DNA of 64,000 nucleotides. Origin: Omphiscola glabra (taxonomy: Eukaryota > Mollusca > Gastropoda > Lymnaeidae). Below are positions 45,318-55,749 of the stretch, in pieces (the first letter of the stretch is position 1; every line of letters begins with the position of its first letter). The stretch spans positions 2,715,365-2,779,364 of the forward strand of contig OZ024810.1 of the NCBI GenBank assembly GCA_964017045.1, written 5' to 3'. The notes beneath the pieces were generated by a model. It saw only the letters and a program-made list of their open reading frames with translations. It was not told the origin of the DNA and searched no databases. The position numbers and the translations under genes were made by a program.

Positions 45318-46902
45318 TCTAGCTAGACTAAGCTAGAGGATCCATAGCTAGACTCAGCTAGAGGATCCATAGCTAGACTCAGCTAGAAGATCCATAGCTA
45401 GACTCAGCTAGAGGATCCATAGCTAGACTCAGCTAGAGGATCCATAGTTAGACTCAGCTAGAGGATCCATAGCTAGACTCAGCTAGAGGATCCATAGCTA
45501 GACTCAGCTAGAGATCCATAGCTAGACTCAGCTAGAGATCCATCGCTGGACTCAGCTAGAGGATCCATAGCTAGACTCAGCTAGAGGATCCATAGCTAGA
45601 CTCAGCTAGAAGATCCATAGCTAGACTCAGCTAGAGGATCCATAGCTAGACTCAGCTAGAGGATCCATAGTTAGACTCAGCTAGAGGATCCATAGCTAGA
45701 CTCAGCTAGAGGATCCATAGCTAGACTCAGCTAGAGATCCATAGCTAGACTCAGCTAGAGATCCATCGCTGGACTCAGCTAGAGGATCCATAGCTAGACT
45801 CAGCTAGAAGATCCATAGCTAGACTCAGCTAGAGATCCATAGCTGGACTCAGCTAGAGATCCATAGCTAGACTCAGCTAGAAGATCCATAGCTAGACTCA
45901 GCTAGAGGATCCATAGCTAGACTCAGCTAGAGATCCATAGCTAGACTCAGCTAGAGGATCCATAGCTAGACTCAGCTAGATGATCCATAGCTAGAATCAG
46001 CTAGAGAATCCATAGCTGGACTCAGCTAGAGGATCCATAGCTAGACTCAGCTAGAGGATCATAGCTAGACTCAGCTAGAGGATCCATAGCTAGACTCAGC
46101 TAGAGGATCCATAGCTAGACTCAGCTAGAGGATTCATAGCTAGACTCAGCTAGAGGATCCATAGCTAGACTCAGCTAGAAGATCCATAGCTAGACTCAGC
46201 TAGAGGATCCATAGCTTGACTCAGCTAGAGGATCCATAGTTAGACTCAGCTAGAGGATCCATAGCTAGACTCAGCTAGAGGATCCATAGCTAGACAGCTA
46301 GAGATCCATAGCTAGACTCAGCTAGAGATCCATCGCTGGACTCAGCTAGAGGATCCATAGCTAGACTCAGCTAGAAGATCCATAGCTAGACTCAGCTAGA
46401 GATCCATAGCTGGACTCAGCTAGAGATCCATAGCTAGACTCAGCTAGAAGATCCATAGCTAGACTCAGCTAGAGGATCCATAGCTAGACTCAGCTAGATG
46501 ATCCATAGCTAGACTCAGCTAGAGAATCCATAGCTGGACTCAGCTAGAGGATCCATAGCTAGACTCAGCTAGAGGATCCATAGCTAGACTCAGCTAGAGA
46601 TCCATAGCTAGACTCAGCTAGAGGATCCATAGCTAGACTCAGCTAGATGATCCATAGCTAGAATCTGCTAGAGAATCCATAGCTGGACTCAGCTAGAGGA
46701 TCCATAGCTAGACTCAGCTAGAGGATCATAGCTAGACTCAGCTAGAGGATCCATAGCTAGACTCAGCTAGAGGATCCATAGCTAGACTCAGCTAGAGGAT
46801 TCATAGCTAGACTCAGCTAGAGGATCCATAGCTAGACTCAGCTAGAGGATCCATATCTAGACTCAGCTAGAGGATCCATAGCTAGACTCAGCTAGAGGAT
46901 CC
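45318..46902. repeat. 25-bp minisatellite, ~63 units, with higher-order structure
   Basis: Unit AGCTAGACTCAGCTAGAGGA + TCCAT. Shortened units (AGAGATCCAT) and marked variants (ATCCATCGCTGG near 45541, 45764 and 46331; AGATGATCCATAGCTAGAAT near 45979 and 46650) recur in the same order, showing duplication of whole blocks. AGCTAG is itself palindromic-like, so the array can fold extensively. It occupies most of intron 3 of the S1 gene. Confidence 0.95.
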
Positions 46903-47041
46903 CAAGAAAGTGTCAAACTATTTTTTTTCGTACACATGCCAACTTTAAAATAAACTAATGTCAATATAAATGTGACATTTGAGTTTGAAATAGTTTTGTG
47001 GTAGCTAGCATCTTCTAAGCGGAATGCACCACCATTGTTTT

Positions 47042-47225
47042 CTTACCAAAGTCATTGAACAGACACATGTTTGTGGGTAGGATGTAGCTTACCAAAGTCA
47101 TTGAACAGACACATGTTTGTGGGTAGGATGTAGCTTACCAAAGTCATTGAACAGACACATGTTTGTGGGTAGGATGTAGCTTACCAAAGTCATTGAACAG
47201 ACACATGTTTGTGGGTAGGATGTGG
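47042..47225. repeat. 46-bp minisatellite spanning a splice donor, four units
   Basis: Units start at 47042, 47088, 47134 and 47180. Each unit contains, on the minus strand, the last ~35 nt of S1 exon 3 and its GTAAG donor, so the exon edge was copied three times into the intron. Confidence 0.93.
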
Positions 47226-47386
47226 TGCCTTCTGTAGAAGCTCTTGCAGAATGCGTTGCTGATCACCGTGACGTTGGCGTCTCTCAGCTGATTGGAGAAA
47301 TCATTGAATCTGCTCCCGATGCCCCAACCAGCGACTGCACATTTGGTGTCTTCGAAAGACTTACCTTTCGGAGCCAGCACTGCCGG
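47185..47386 (-). CDS. Trypsin-fold gene exon 3
   Basis: 67 codons plus one base, between acceptor CCATCTAACAG and donor GACTTTG|GTAAGC. It begins in phase 0 directly continuing exon 2 and contains DTKCAVAGWG (the conserved cysteine and GWG loop of S1 proteases), then RDANVTVISNAFC and LPTNMC, matching the segment around Cys168 and Cys182. The 3' end lies inside the 46-bp repeat: four consecutive donors exist, but 46 is not a multiple of three and reading into the next unit hits a stop, so only the first donor keeps the frame. Confidence 0.87.
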
Positions 47387-47410
47387 CTGTTAGATGGAAA
47401 TGCATTAGAA

Positions 47411-47595
47411 CAATGGTTCTCAACCTTCCTAATGCCCCCCCTCCCCCATGTTGTTGCGACCCCTAACCACAAAATTATTATCGTTTCTGTTTCATAACTG
47501 TAGATTATATGTATTTTCCGATGATCTTAGGCGACCCATCTGAAAGGGCCGTTCGAACCCCAAAGGGTTCGCGACCTACATGGTGAGAACCGCTG
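47411..47595. mobile_element. SPIN-like non-autonomous hAT element
   Basis: Ends CAATGGTTCTCAACC and, inverted, CAGCGGTTCTCACC, the signature of SPIN/OposCharlie-type hAT elements. The inner text also follows SPIN: CTTCCTAATGC, AACCACAAAATTATTATCG, TTCATAACTGTA, TTTTCCGATGATCTTAGGCG, and GGGCCGTTCGAACCCCAAAG. The middle is shortened compared with my memory of the family. Flanks CATTAGAA and CCTTAGTA (6 of 8, with the central TA) are a plausible hAT duplication. It sits 24 nt before the acceptor of S1 exon 3, within the region where a branch point is expected. Confidence 0.85.
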
Positions 47596-48048
47596 CCTTA
47601 GTATTTAAACGATCGTGTCTACTATTGTTAATACCTTTATAATAGAACCATGATTATTTCTTAAGATGCCAGTTTCTGCTAAATATTTAATAGGAAAAAA
47701 GCCCCCAACAACATTGTATTGAATTCGAATTGAAATCTATGTCTTCAACAATCTCTTGTTTAATTGAATGATATAAAGTAATGAAGGATAAAGTAGAAAC
47801 TGTTCAAGTCGTTTCAATAAACTAATAAGGAGAAGATGTGTTTAAACCCGAAGTAAAATAAAAAGGTCGTTTTGGGTGAAAGATTTCAACAGAAAAATCA
47901 ATAAAGACAAAGATCATAAAATCACAGCTGACCTCATTACAAGTAGACCGGATGTTATTCAAATCTAACATGAAAGCGTTTTTAAGGAAGATTATAATCA
48001 AGTATAATATGTTGGCGTTGGTTGTATTCCAACCTTTGGTGAGTGTAC

Positions 48049-48273
48049 CTTGACTTTCTTATTTAACTTGACCTTCGTGTTAAGGTAGAGGATGGCGATG
48101 TCATGGATGTAGGTCCTCGAGGAGGCCTCCTCATAGTCGCGGTGTATCTTAAAAGTGCTGACTTCGTGGACCTGGTCATAGGCGTGGAGGTCTGGCTGAA
48201 TGTCCAGCACGCCAAGGACGACACGCTTTTTCAGGAAAATCTTGTTGACCAGACAGTGGGCAGCCGTCAGCAA
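48049..48273 (-). CDS. Trypsin-fold gene exon 2 with His57 and Asp102
   Basis: 75 codons, phase 0 at both ends, between acceptor GACTAACTTCAG and donor GTCAAG|GTACAC. It starts LLTAAHC, giving the catalytic His, and later IHDIAILYL gives the catalytic Asp. KVVLG-type strand and the Tyr/Asp-rich loop between them are of usual length. Together with exon 1 the join restores CGAVLIGQTKLLTAAHC, the expected spacing for S1 family enzymes. Confidence 0.92.
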
Positions 48274-48459
48274 CTGAAGTTAGTCCAATGGATCCGACAG
48301 TGACATTATATTTTAAAAAGTACGCATAGCAACAGTACTGGTCTCTGAAACTTAGATACCGTAGTATTATTTTATCTCTTACCTCATATATACAATAAAC
48401 TTACTTTAGATAGATTGACAGATAGACATACAGACACACACTTGATATATAATATATAT

Positions 48460-48695
<236 letters not shown>

Positions 48696-49147
48696 AATTG
48701 TAATATTATGTTCCTGTTAACTTAAAAAGCTTAGCTAATAATTTCTTTAAAAAGCCAATGAAACACACGTCATTATTGCCATGATTGAAATTACATAGCA
48801 ATTAAATTATGAAAGTTATTATTAGAAGCTGACACAGCCAAGATTTAAAGCAAAATTCTTTGTCTTTTACACGGCATTATACAAAGTATAGTAAATATTT
48901 AAACTGTATGTTTTCAAAAAAAAATTAAAATTAAGCTTTTTTTTAAAGGACTAATAATAGGTTTTTTAAAGTTGATCCAGTTGTTAAAATATTTGTTTCA
49001 CGATTTCATAGTTTGTATGCTTCAGGGTGTGGACTTTTCAATGGAATACTACTCACGTACTGTAGACAACTTTCGACTCAAATTACCATATAATATGAAA
49101 GCTGTCGATACATCTTCTTCATGCAAGCCATGCCCCACAGTGCTCAC

Positions 49148-49314
49148 CTTCGTCTGGCCTATGAGCACTGCACCACATGTATGCTCCCACGGGCTGTTCA
49201 AATCATATTGGACTTGTAAAGAAGCGATGCTTGGATATTTTTCATTATTGTAAACATGCTGGCCATTCACAATTCTCTTACCGACATTTTTCAGATTTAT
49301 TGCGCCAATTTGCA
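49148..49314 (-). CDS. Trypsin-fold (S1) serine protease homologue, exon 1 seen
   Basis: 55 codons after two bases, between acceptor TTGTTCTCCAG and donor ACGAAG|GTGAGC. Contains the activation cleavage site KR-IVNG, followed by the first strands and HTCGAVLIG (Cys42). Order on the minus strand is this exon, 48273-48049, 47386-47185, 44709-44414; exon phases 0, 0 and 1 join correctly. The product is a secreted-type trypsin-fold domain in which His57 and Asp102 are kept but Ser195 is Asp. The signal peptide and any prodomain would be on an upstream exon not found here. Likely extracellular; the role (digestive, haemolymph cofactor or other) cannot be told. Confidence 0.9.
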
Positions 49315-49599
49315 CTGGAGAACAATCAATTTGGTTTTATTGAGTCGAAAAGTAATCAATGTCATTTATTTAAACCAGTAATAATCCAAATTATTATCCT
49401 CTGCTATTTATGTAAAGTTAGATTTGTTTTCGATATTTCAGAGCCAGTCTTTTGAAACTGACTTATTTATTATTCCAAAGTTAAATTTTATAATAATTTG
49501 TACCTAGCGTTACCCTAAATAAAAAAATAATTAAAAAATGGCTGATCACTCACAATTGGTTGACTTCCCAGTAATATATCAAGTGTTTACATTAACAAA

Positions 49600-49945
49600 A
49601 TAATCATTAATAATAATAATAATAACGTTTATTTAAAAATCACGCTTCATCTCCAAAGGCTCGAAGGGCGGTAGAAAGTCAACCATATTAAAAGAGAAAT
49701 GAAACAATTCATATTTGACCACATTGAAATACAAAACGCAACATTACAAAAACTGCATACGAGCACATACCCATTCAAAGTCTTTCATCCCTTGATGAAA
49801 AGGAATGGAAATGCTTACCATAAACATAGAATAGAAGTCTATAGATCTTCATCCCCAGGAGATGGCTTAGATATGAAAGGTGATGTACAAGTCTTGAATG
49901 CTCTCTACAGATTATTTAAAAAAAAAAAAACAAATTGAAACTTTT
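49600..49945. repeat. Interspersed repeat fragment with (TAA)n end
   Basis: TAATAATAATAA at 49605-49626 borders a segment with CATCTCCAAAGGCTCGAAGG, the layout of a minus-strand SINE or LINE tail. An 80-codon open frame inside has no recognisable motif and ends in a poly-A run. Confidence 0.35.
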
Positions 49946-50595
49946 CACTTCTGGGTTTATAGTTAAAGTTTAAAATCTGATGATTGAAACATTTCGTTAG
50001 TTGTTTCTATTTTTTTTCAAGCAATCAAATTATAGAAAGTTTAAAAGAAAAAAAAAAGGAAAAAAAAAAGAAAACACTTTCTACTTCTAAAATATATTAC
50101 AATAGAAAAATTTTAGATCAAATATTTTCACCTAATTCATAGATGGCACTGACAGAGCGAGTTCGATCAGCTACAACATTTAATTCCACCGACTATAAAT
50201 ATGTACTTATATAGCTACTTACTTCGCCTTAGATTTGTCTAATAATTCGATGGCCTCTACTAATGAGATGTTTGGAGAGTATTCTGTGTACGGTCTCGCG
50301 GCCTGTCTTGGACGTGTTTATCGTGCTCTTTTGAAATTGGATCTTGCACATCAGATCATGTGATGACATACCCGAACATAACTCATAACCCAGAAAATTA
50401 CCCTCTAAAGCCTATATGCACTGAGTTTGATTTGAAAGTAAATTACTTATTGATTTTATTAACGCTCGTTATTGGCCTCAACTTGATTTACATTGTATTA
50501 ACATTTAAACAATTGGACTTATTTATTTGTTGGTGTTTGAATGAAAAGATGTAATTCATGTGCTGGCAAGACATATGCATAGCGAATTTCTATTT

Positions 50596-50598
<3 letters not shown>

Positions 50599-50657
<59 letters not shown>

Positions 50658-50667
50658 TTATATATAT
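50599..50667. repeat. (CA)n(TA)n microsatellite
   Basis: About 20 CA followed by about 10 TA with small interruptions; borders the LTR-like element. Confidence 0.95.
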
Positions 50668-51226
50668 TGTAGCGAACCTTGCTCGTCTCTGCTCTCTAAT
50701 TAATTTGCAACCTTGTACACTCCGTCTCTCGTACTGCACCAATTTGACAACTCAACGATGGTTATAGTCATTGACTCTTTTATTTGTCTCCTCCTTTGAC
50801 TTCACTTTCTCTCTCTCTGTCGTACTCAACTCCGACTGTCCCGGTTCGTCTCTATCTCTTTCGTTCTCGGTTTCTCTCTTCTATTCTCTACTCCTGTCCG
50901 TCGGAGTCTCCCATCTGTCCACTTGCCTCCCCGGCTGAGTTCTCCTTAGTCCCGTCCATCTGTCCCTTTTATAAGTCCCAAGTCCCTAGAGATTTCTTCC
51001 CAGAGCTCCTATCCCATTCCTATCTCACACCGCGAAATAGGTCATCCATCCCGTCGCAGGCGGTCTGACAAGATTGGCCCTTGTTTGGTCAGTTGGTCTT
51101 AGGTCATAAAACCAACGCCGTCATCCCGTCGCGGGCAATCAGACACGGTTGATTCTTTGTTTGATCAGTACTGATGTGATACTCCCCCACCCCTTACGGG
51201 TCGACTACAAGTCTGGACACTCCACA
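50668..51226 (+). mobile_element. Possible solo LTR
   Basis: 559 bp starting TGTAGCGAACC and ending CTCCACA (TG...CA ends), of pyrimidine-rich composition unlike the flanks, with a CTTTTATAAG TATA-like site in the middle and two copies of a CATCCCGTCGC(A/G)GGC segment near the end. ATAT occurs on both sides, but inside AT microsatellite DNA this is weak proof of a target duplication. No internal region or second LTR. Confidence 0.45.
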
Positions 51227-51983
51227 ATATATATATAAAGAGTACACTTTTCAAAAGTTATTTCAATGCTTTAAATGCTTTAAAATATAATAAAGCTGGT
51301 CCAATAATGGCCACCAAAACCTGACGTTAATAATCTGTGATCATTTCAATGTTTTTCCATATTCTTCTATTAGTCGGATTATTCAAAATTTTAGAATCGG
51401 ATGAATATTTCATAGATCACTTTTGTGTCAAATTTAAACAACTTTTGATCAAACTTTTCTACATCAGCTAGTTCTGATTTTATTCCGCTCGTGTATCTAT
51501 TTTTTAAAGACTTACTTTCTACACGCAGCGCCATCTTGTCATCAAATCGTAATTTGTGTTGTTGACCCACGTGACTCTATCACTCAGTTGATCGTCTGTC
51601 TCGTGCAGTGCTCACCTGGTGAACGGCGGGAGAATGGTGGATATGGAAATACTTGTTCGGCATAGGTTAAGGGGAGGGCATACGACAATTAGACTCCGGC
51701 TGCTGTAAGTTGGGTTGAGGGGGAGGGTGGGGTGATGTAAGATGGGGAAATGACACGTAATCGACTCGCCGTGGTTTGACCTGAATGCTTGATGCAGAGT
51801 GTGTTGTGTTGTGACGACCAGTGGAATTGTCGACAATCTACAGATTACAATTTTAATACCGGTAATGAAATGTAGAAAATAAAAAATTTTTTTACAAACA
51901 TTACAAAATCCAATCTATCTCAGTCGAGTTTCAACGTGCTGTGCATGGAAATATTGCCAAATATTCAGCTCGAATAATTTAGC
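51227..51983. other. No gene seen; splice-donor-like motif
   Basis: Contains on the minus strand CCGTTCACCAG|GTGAGC at 51626-51611, sharing 15 nt with 23248-23262. The ~200 nt upstream on that strand have no long frame and could be an untranslated exon. Confidence 0.3.
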
Positions 51984-52246
51984 TACATAGAGTGCTACAT
52001 AGAGTGCTCATCTAGACTTCTGCACAGTCTTTCTTTGGCTACATAGAGTGCTCATCTAAACTTTGGCAGTCTTTCTTTGGTTACATAGAGTGCTAATCTA
52101 CACTTCTGCACAGTCTTTCTTTGGCTACATAGAGTGCTACATAGAGTGCTAAATAGAGTGCTCATCTACACTTCTGCACAGTCTTTATTTGGCTACATAG
52201 AGTTCTACATAGAGTGCTATATAGAGTGCTACATAGAGTGCCCATC
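51984..52246. repeat. Compound tandem repeat with TACATAGAGTGCT core
   Basis: Core TACATAGAGTGCT alone or with CATCTACACTTCTGCACAG + TCTTTCTTTGGC; nested units of ~13 and ~55 bp. Confidence 0.8.
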
Positions 52247-52325
52247 TATATATATAGATTAGGCTAATGAAAAAGTGTAACATGATTTGTTTAGGCCTGG
52301 AATGAAAAGAGAGGAAAATTAGACG

Positions 52326-52366
52326 GACGTTTCGGCACATTTGCCTCCCCTACATGCCTTCTTCAG
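52326..52366 (-). ncRNA. Hammerhead-like motif, complete core
   Basis: Minus strand reads CTGAAGA, a stem II closed by AGGCA/TGTGCC with a ~15-nt loop, then GAAACGTC. Both invariant blocks (CUGANGA and GAAA) are present. The neighbourhood shows no endonuclease remnant, so it may be the tail of a Penelope-like element or a retrozyme-type fragment. Confidence 0.5.
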
Positions 52367-52447
52367 CAGACAAGAGAAGGATAGAACGACTAAGAAATCA
52401 AAGTCAAAGACGTGTGTGTTGGAACAATCTCAATGTTATTGTTAGGT

Positions 52448-52640
52448 GTGCTACACATGGTGTGTAGGTCACGATCAAATCAGAGGAGACACATGGTGTG
52501 TAGGTCACGATCAAATTAGAAGAGACACATGGTGTGTAGGTCACGATCAAATCAGAGGAGACACATGGTGTGTTGGGCACTTTCTTATCAAGGGAGACGC
52601 ACGGTGTGTAGTGCACGTTCTTATCAAGGGAGACACAAGG
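52448..52640. repeat. 36-bp minisatellite, five units
   Basis: Unit ACATGGTGTGTAGGTCACGA + TCAAATCAGAGGAGAC; later units change to TTCTTATCAAGGGAGAC. Confidence 0.88.
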
Positions 52641-52683
52641 AAGTAGGTAGAGTTATTTACGGCGGAGGCTGTCGATTTTTCCG

Positions 52684-52792
52684 CCCCTTAATCAAGAAAA
52701 CAACAGCACATGAAGAATACACATCAAACAAACACGTCACATAAGAAAACAACAGCACATGAAGAATACACATCAAACAAACACGTCACATA
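52684..52792. repeat. ~58-bp tandem duplication
   Basis: AGAAAACAACAGCACATGAA + GAATACACATCAAACAAACACGTCACATA is present twice. Confidence 0.8.
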
Positions 52793-52957
52793 CTCTATAT
52801 GGTATTCTTTATTGCTAATGCCAAGGATGCACATAGATTCATTTGATATAGGTCGACGAACATTCCGGGAGAATAAATGAAAGTTAACAAGTTATAAAAA
52901 TAACGCAGCAGTGAATATGTTACCGGCGATAACATGAATGAACAACAACAACACCGT

Positions 52958-53117
52958 CCATTTTATTTGATATGATCTCTAGGGAAAGGCAGAGATTTGA
53001 ATGATCAAAATGACCTTCCATTTTATTTGATATGATCTCTAGGGAAAAGCAGAGATTTGAATGATCAAAATGACCTTCAATTTTATTTGATATGACCTCT
53101 AGGGGAAGGCAGAGATT
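52958..53117. repeat. 60-bp tandem repeat, nearly three units
   Basis: Unit CATTTTATTTGATATGATCT... containing AGGGAAAGGCAGAGATTTGA. An open minus-strand frame spans it but shows no domain. Confidence 0.85.
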
Positions 53118-53374
53118 TGAGAAGACGAAATATGACTCAATATTTTCAACAGTTTTGCGTATGACGCAGCCCAAGGATCTCTCATTATACTTAACATTTT
53201 AGTGATATAGATCTAGTCACATATATAAAGATAAAGAGAATGATATTATTGATATTCAAAACGTGTTATAAGTTATATAAATGTATTGATATAATGATCT
53301 CTCATGATACTAGTTGAGAATTGCGACAAATGAATCCAAATAAATAAAATATGATATAAAAGTGGATTTTATGA

Positions 53375-53512
53375 ATGTATTAAAGTTGATCCCTGTATGA
53401 ATGTATTAAAGTTGATCTCTGTATGAATGTATTAAAGTTGATCCCTGTATAACTGTATTAAAGTTGATCCCTGTATAACTGTATTAAAGTTGATCCCTGT
53501 ATGAATGTGTAC
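53375..53512. repeat. ~26-bp minisatellite, five units
   Basis: Unit TGTATTAAAGTTGATCCCTG + TATGAA or TATAAC. Confidence 0.88.
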
Positions 53513-53697
53513 ACTTTCAGAGCTGTTTGAATGAGTTCATTTTTATCACTTAATACATGTTATATAGTGATGACATTATGCATGTGTACATATTTATAAT
53601 TTTATGAAAGTGAAAGTGAAAGTGTACAGTGTTACTGTGGTGTTTTGCCAACATAAAATGAAACGAATAAAACATAAAAACAAGTCAAATAGTGCAA

Positions 53698-55707
53698 TCA
53701 TGTAAGTGTATATGTCAACTTTCTACACTGTCATGTAAGTGTTTATGTCAACTTTCTACACTGTCATGTAAGTGTATATGTCAACTTTCTACACTGTCAT
53801 GTAAGTGTATATGTCAACTTTCTACACTGTCATGTAAGTGTTTATGTCAACTTTCTACACTGTCATGTAAGTGTATATGTCAACTTTCTACACTGTCATG
53901 TAAGTGTTTATGTCAACTTTCTACACTGTCATGTAAGTGTATATGTCAACTTTCTACACTGTCATGTAAGTGTATATGTCAACTTTCTACACTGTCATGT
54001 AAGTGTTTATGTCAACTTTCTACACTGTCATGTAAGTGTATATGTCAACTTTCTACACTGTCATGTAAGTGTATATGTCAACTTTCTACACTGTCATGTA
54101 AGTGTATATGTCAACTTTCTACACTGTCATGTAAGTGTATATGTCAACTTTCTACACTGTCATGTAAGTGTATATGTCAACTTTCTACACTGTCATGTAA
54201 GTGTTTATGTCAACTTTCTACACTGTCATGTAAGTGTATATGTCAACTTTCTACACTGTCATGTAAGTGTATATGTCAACTTTCTACACTGTCATGTAAG
54301 TGTTTATGTCAACTTTCTACACTGTCATGTAAGTGTATATGTCAACTTTCTACACTGTCATGTAAGTGTATATGTCAACTTTCTACACTGTCATGTAAGT
54401 GTATATGTCAACTTTCTACACTGTCATGTAAGTGTATATGTCAACTTTCTACACTGTCATGTAAGTGTATATGTCAACTTTCTACACTGTCATGTAAGTG
54501 TTTATGTCAACTTTCTACACTGTCATGTAAGTGTATATGTCAACTTTCTACACTGTCATGTAAGTGTATATGTCAACTTTCTACACAGTCATGTAAGTGT
54601 ATCTGTAAACTTTCTACACTGTCATGTAAGTGTTTATGTCAACTTTCTACACTGTCATGTAAGTGTTTATGTCAACTTTCTACACTATCATTTAAGTGTT
54701 TATGTCAACTTTCTACACTGTCATGTAAGTGTATCTGTCAACTTTCTACACTGTCATGTAAGTGTATATGTCAACTTTCTATACTGTCATGTAAGTGTAT
54801 ATGTCAACTTTCTACACTGTCATGTAAGTGTTTATGTCAACTTTCTACACTGTCATGTAAGTGTATCTAAACTTTCTACACTGCAATGTAAGTGTATCTG
54901 TCAACTTTCTACACAGTCATGTAAGTGTATATGTCAACTTTCTATACTGTCATGTAAGTGTATATGTCAACTTTCTACACTGTCATGTAAGTGTATATGT
55001 CAACTTTCTACACTGTCATGTAAGTGTATATGTCAACTTTCTACACAGTCATGTAAGTGTATCTGTAAACTTTCTAAAATTGTCATGTAAGTGTTTATGT
55101 CAACTTTCTACACTGTCATGTAAGTGTTTATGTCAACTTTCTACACTATCATGTAAGTGTTTATGTCAACTTTCTACACTGTCATGTAAGTGTATCTGTC
55201 AACTTTCTACACTGTCATGTAAGTGTATATGTCAACTTTCTATACTGTCATGTAAGTGTATATGTCAACTTTCTACACTGTCATGTAAGTGTATATGTCA
55301 ACTTTCTACACTGTCATGTAAGTGTATCTAAACTTTCTACACTGCAATGTAAGTGTATCTGTCAACTTTCTACACAGTCATGTAAGTGTATATGTCAACT
55401 TTCTATACTGTCATGTAAGTGTATATGTCAACTTTCTACACTGTCATGTAAGTGTTTATGTCAACTTTCTACACTGTCATGTAAGTGTATCTAAACTTTC
55501 TACACTGCAATGTAAGTGTATCTGTCAACTTTCTACACAGTCATGTAAGTGTATATGTCAACTTTCTACACTGTCATGTAAGTGTATATGTCAACTTTCT
55601 ACACTGTCATGTAAGTGTATATGTCAACTTTCTACACTGTCATGTAAGTGTATATGTCAACTTTCTACACTGTCATGTAAGTGTATATGTCAACTTTCTA
55701 CACTGTA
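53698..55707. repeat. 33-bp minisatellite, about 61 units, 2.0 kb
   Basis: Unit GTCATGTAAGTGTATATGTC + AACTTTCTACACT. Eleven codons per unit give a Cys-rich frame of 392 residues from 53692, but this is a by-product. Variant units (GTGTTTATG, GTGTATCTG, CAATGTAAG, shortened GTATCTAAAC) recur in the same order around 54845, 55325 and 55485, showing block duplications of ~480 and ~160 bp. Confidence 0.96.
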
Positions 55708-55749
55708 TCTGGAAAAAAGAAAACCCTTTTGATAATGCTTGATCAATGA

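Noticed and set aside
53698..55707. CRISPR-like array
   Set aside because: Units are head-to-tail without unique spacers; it is a minisatellite in an animal genome.
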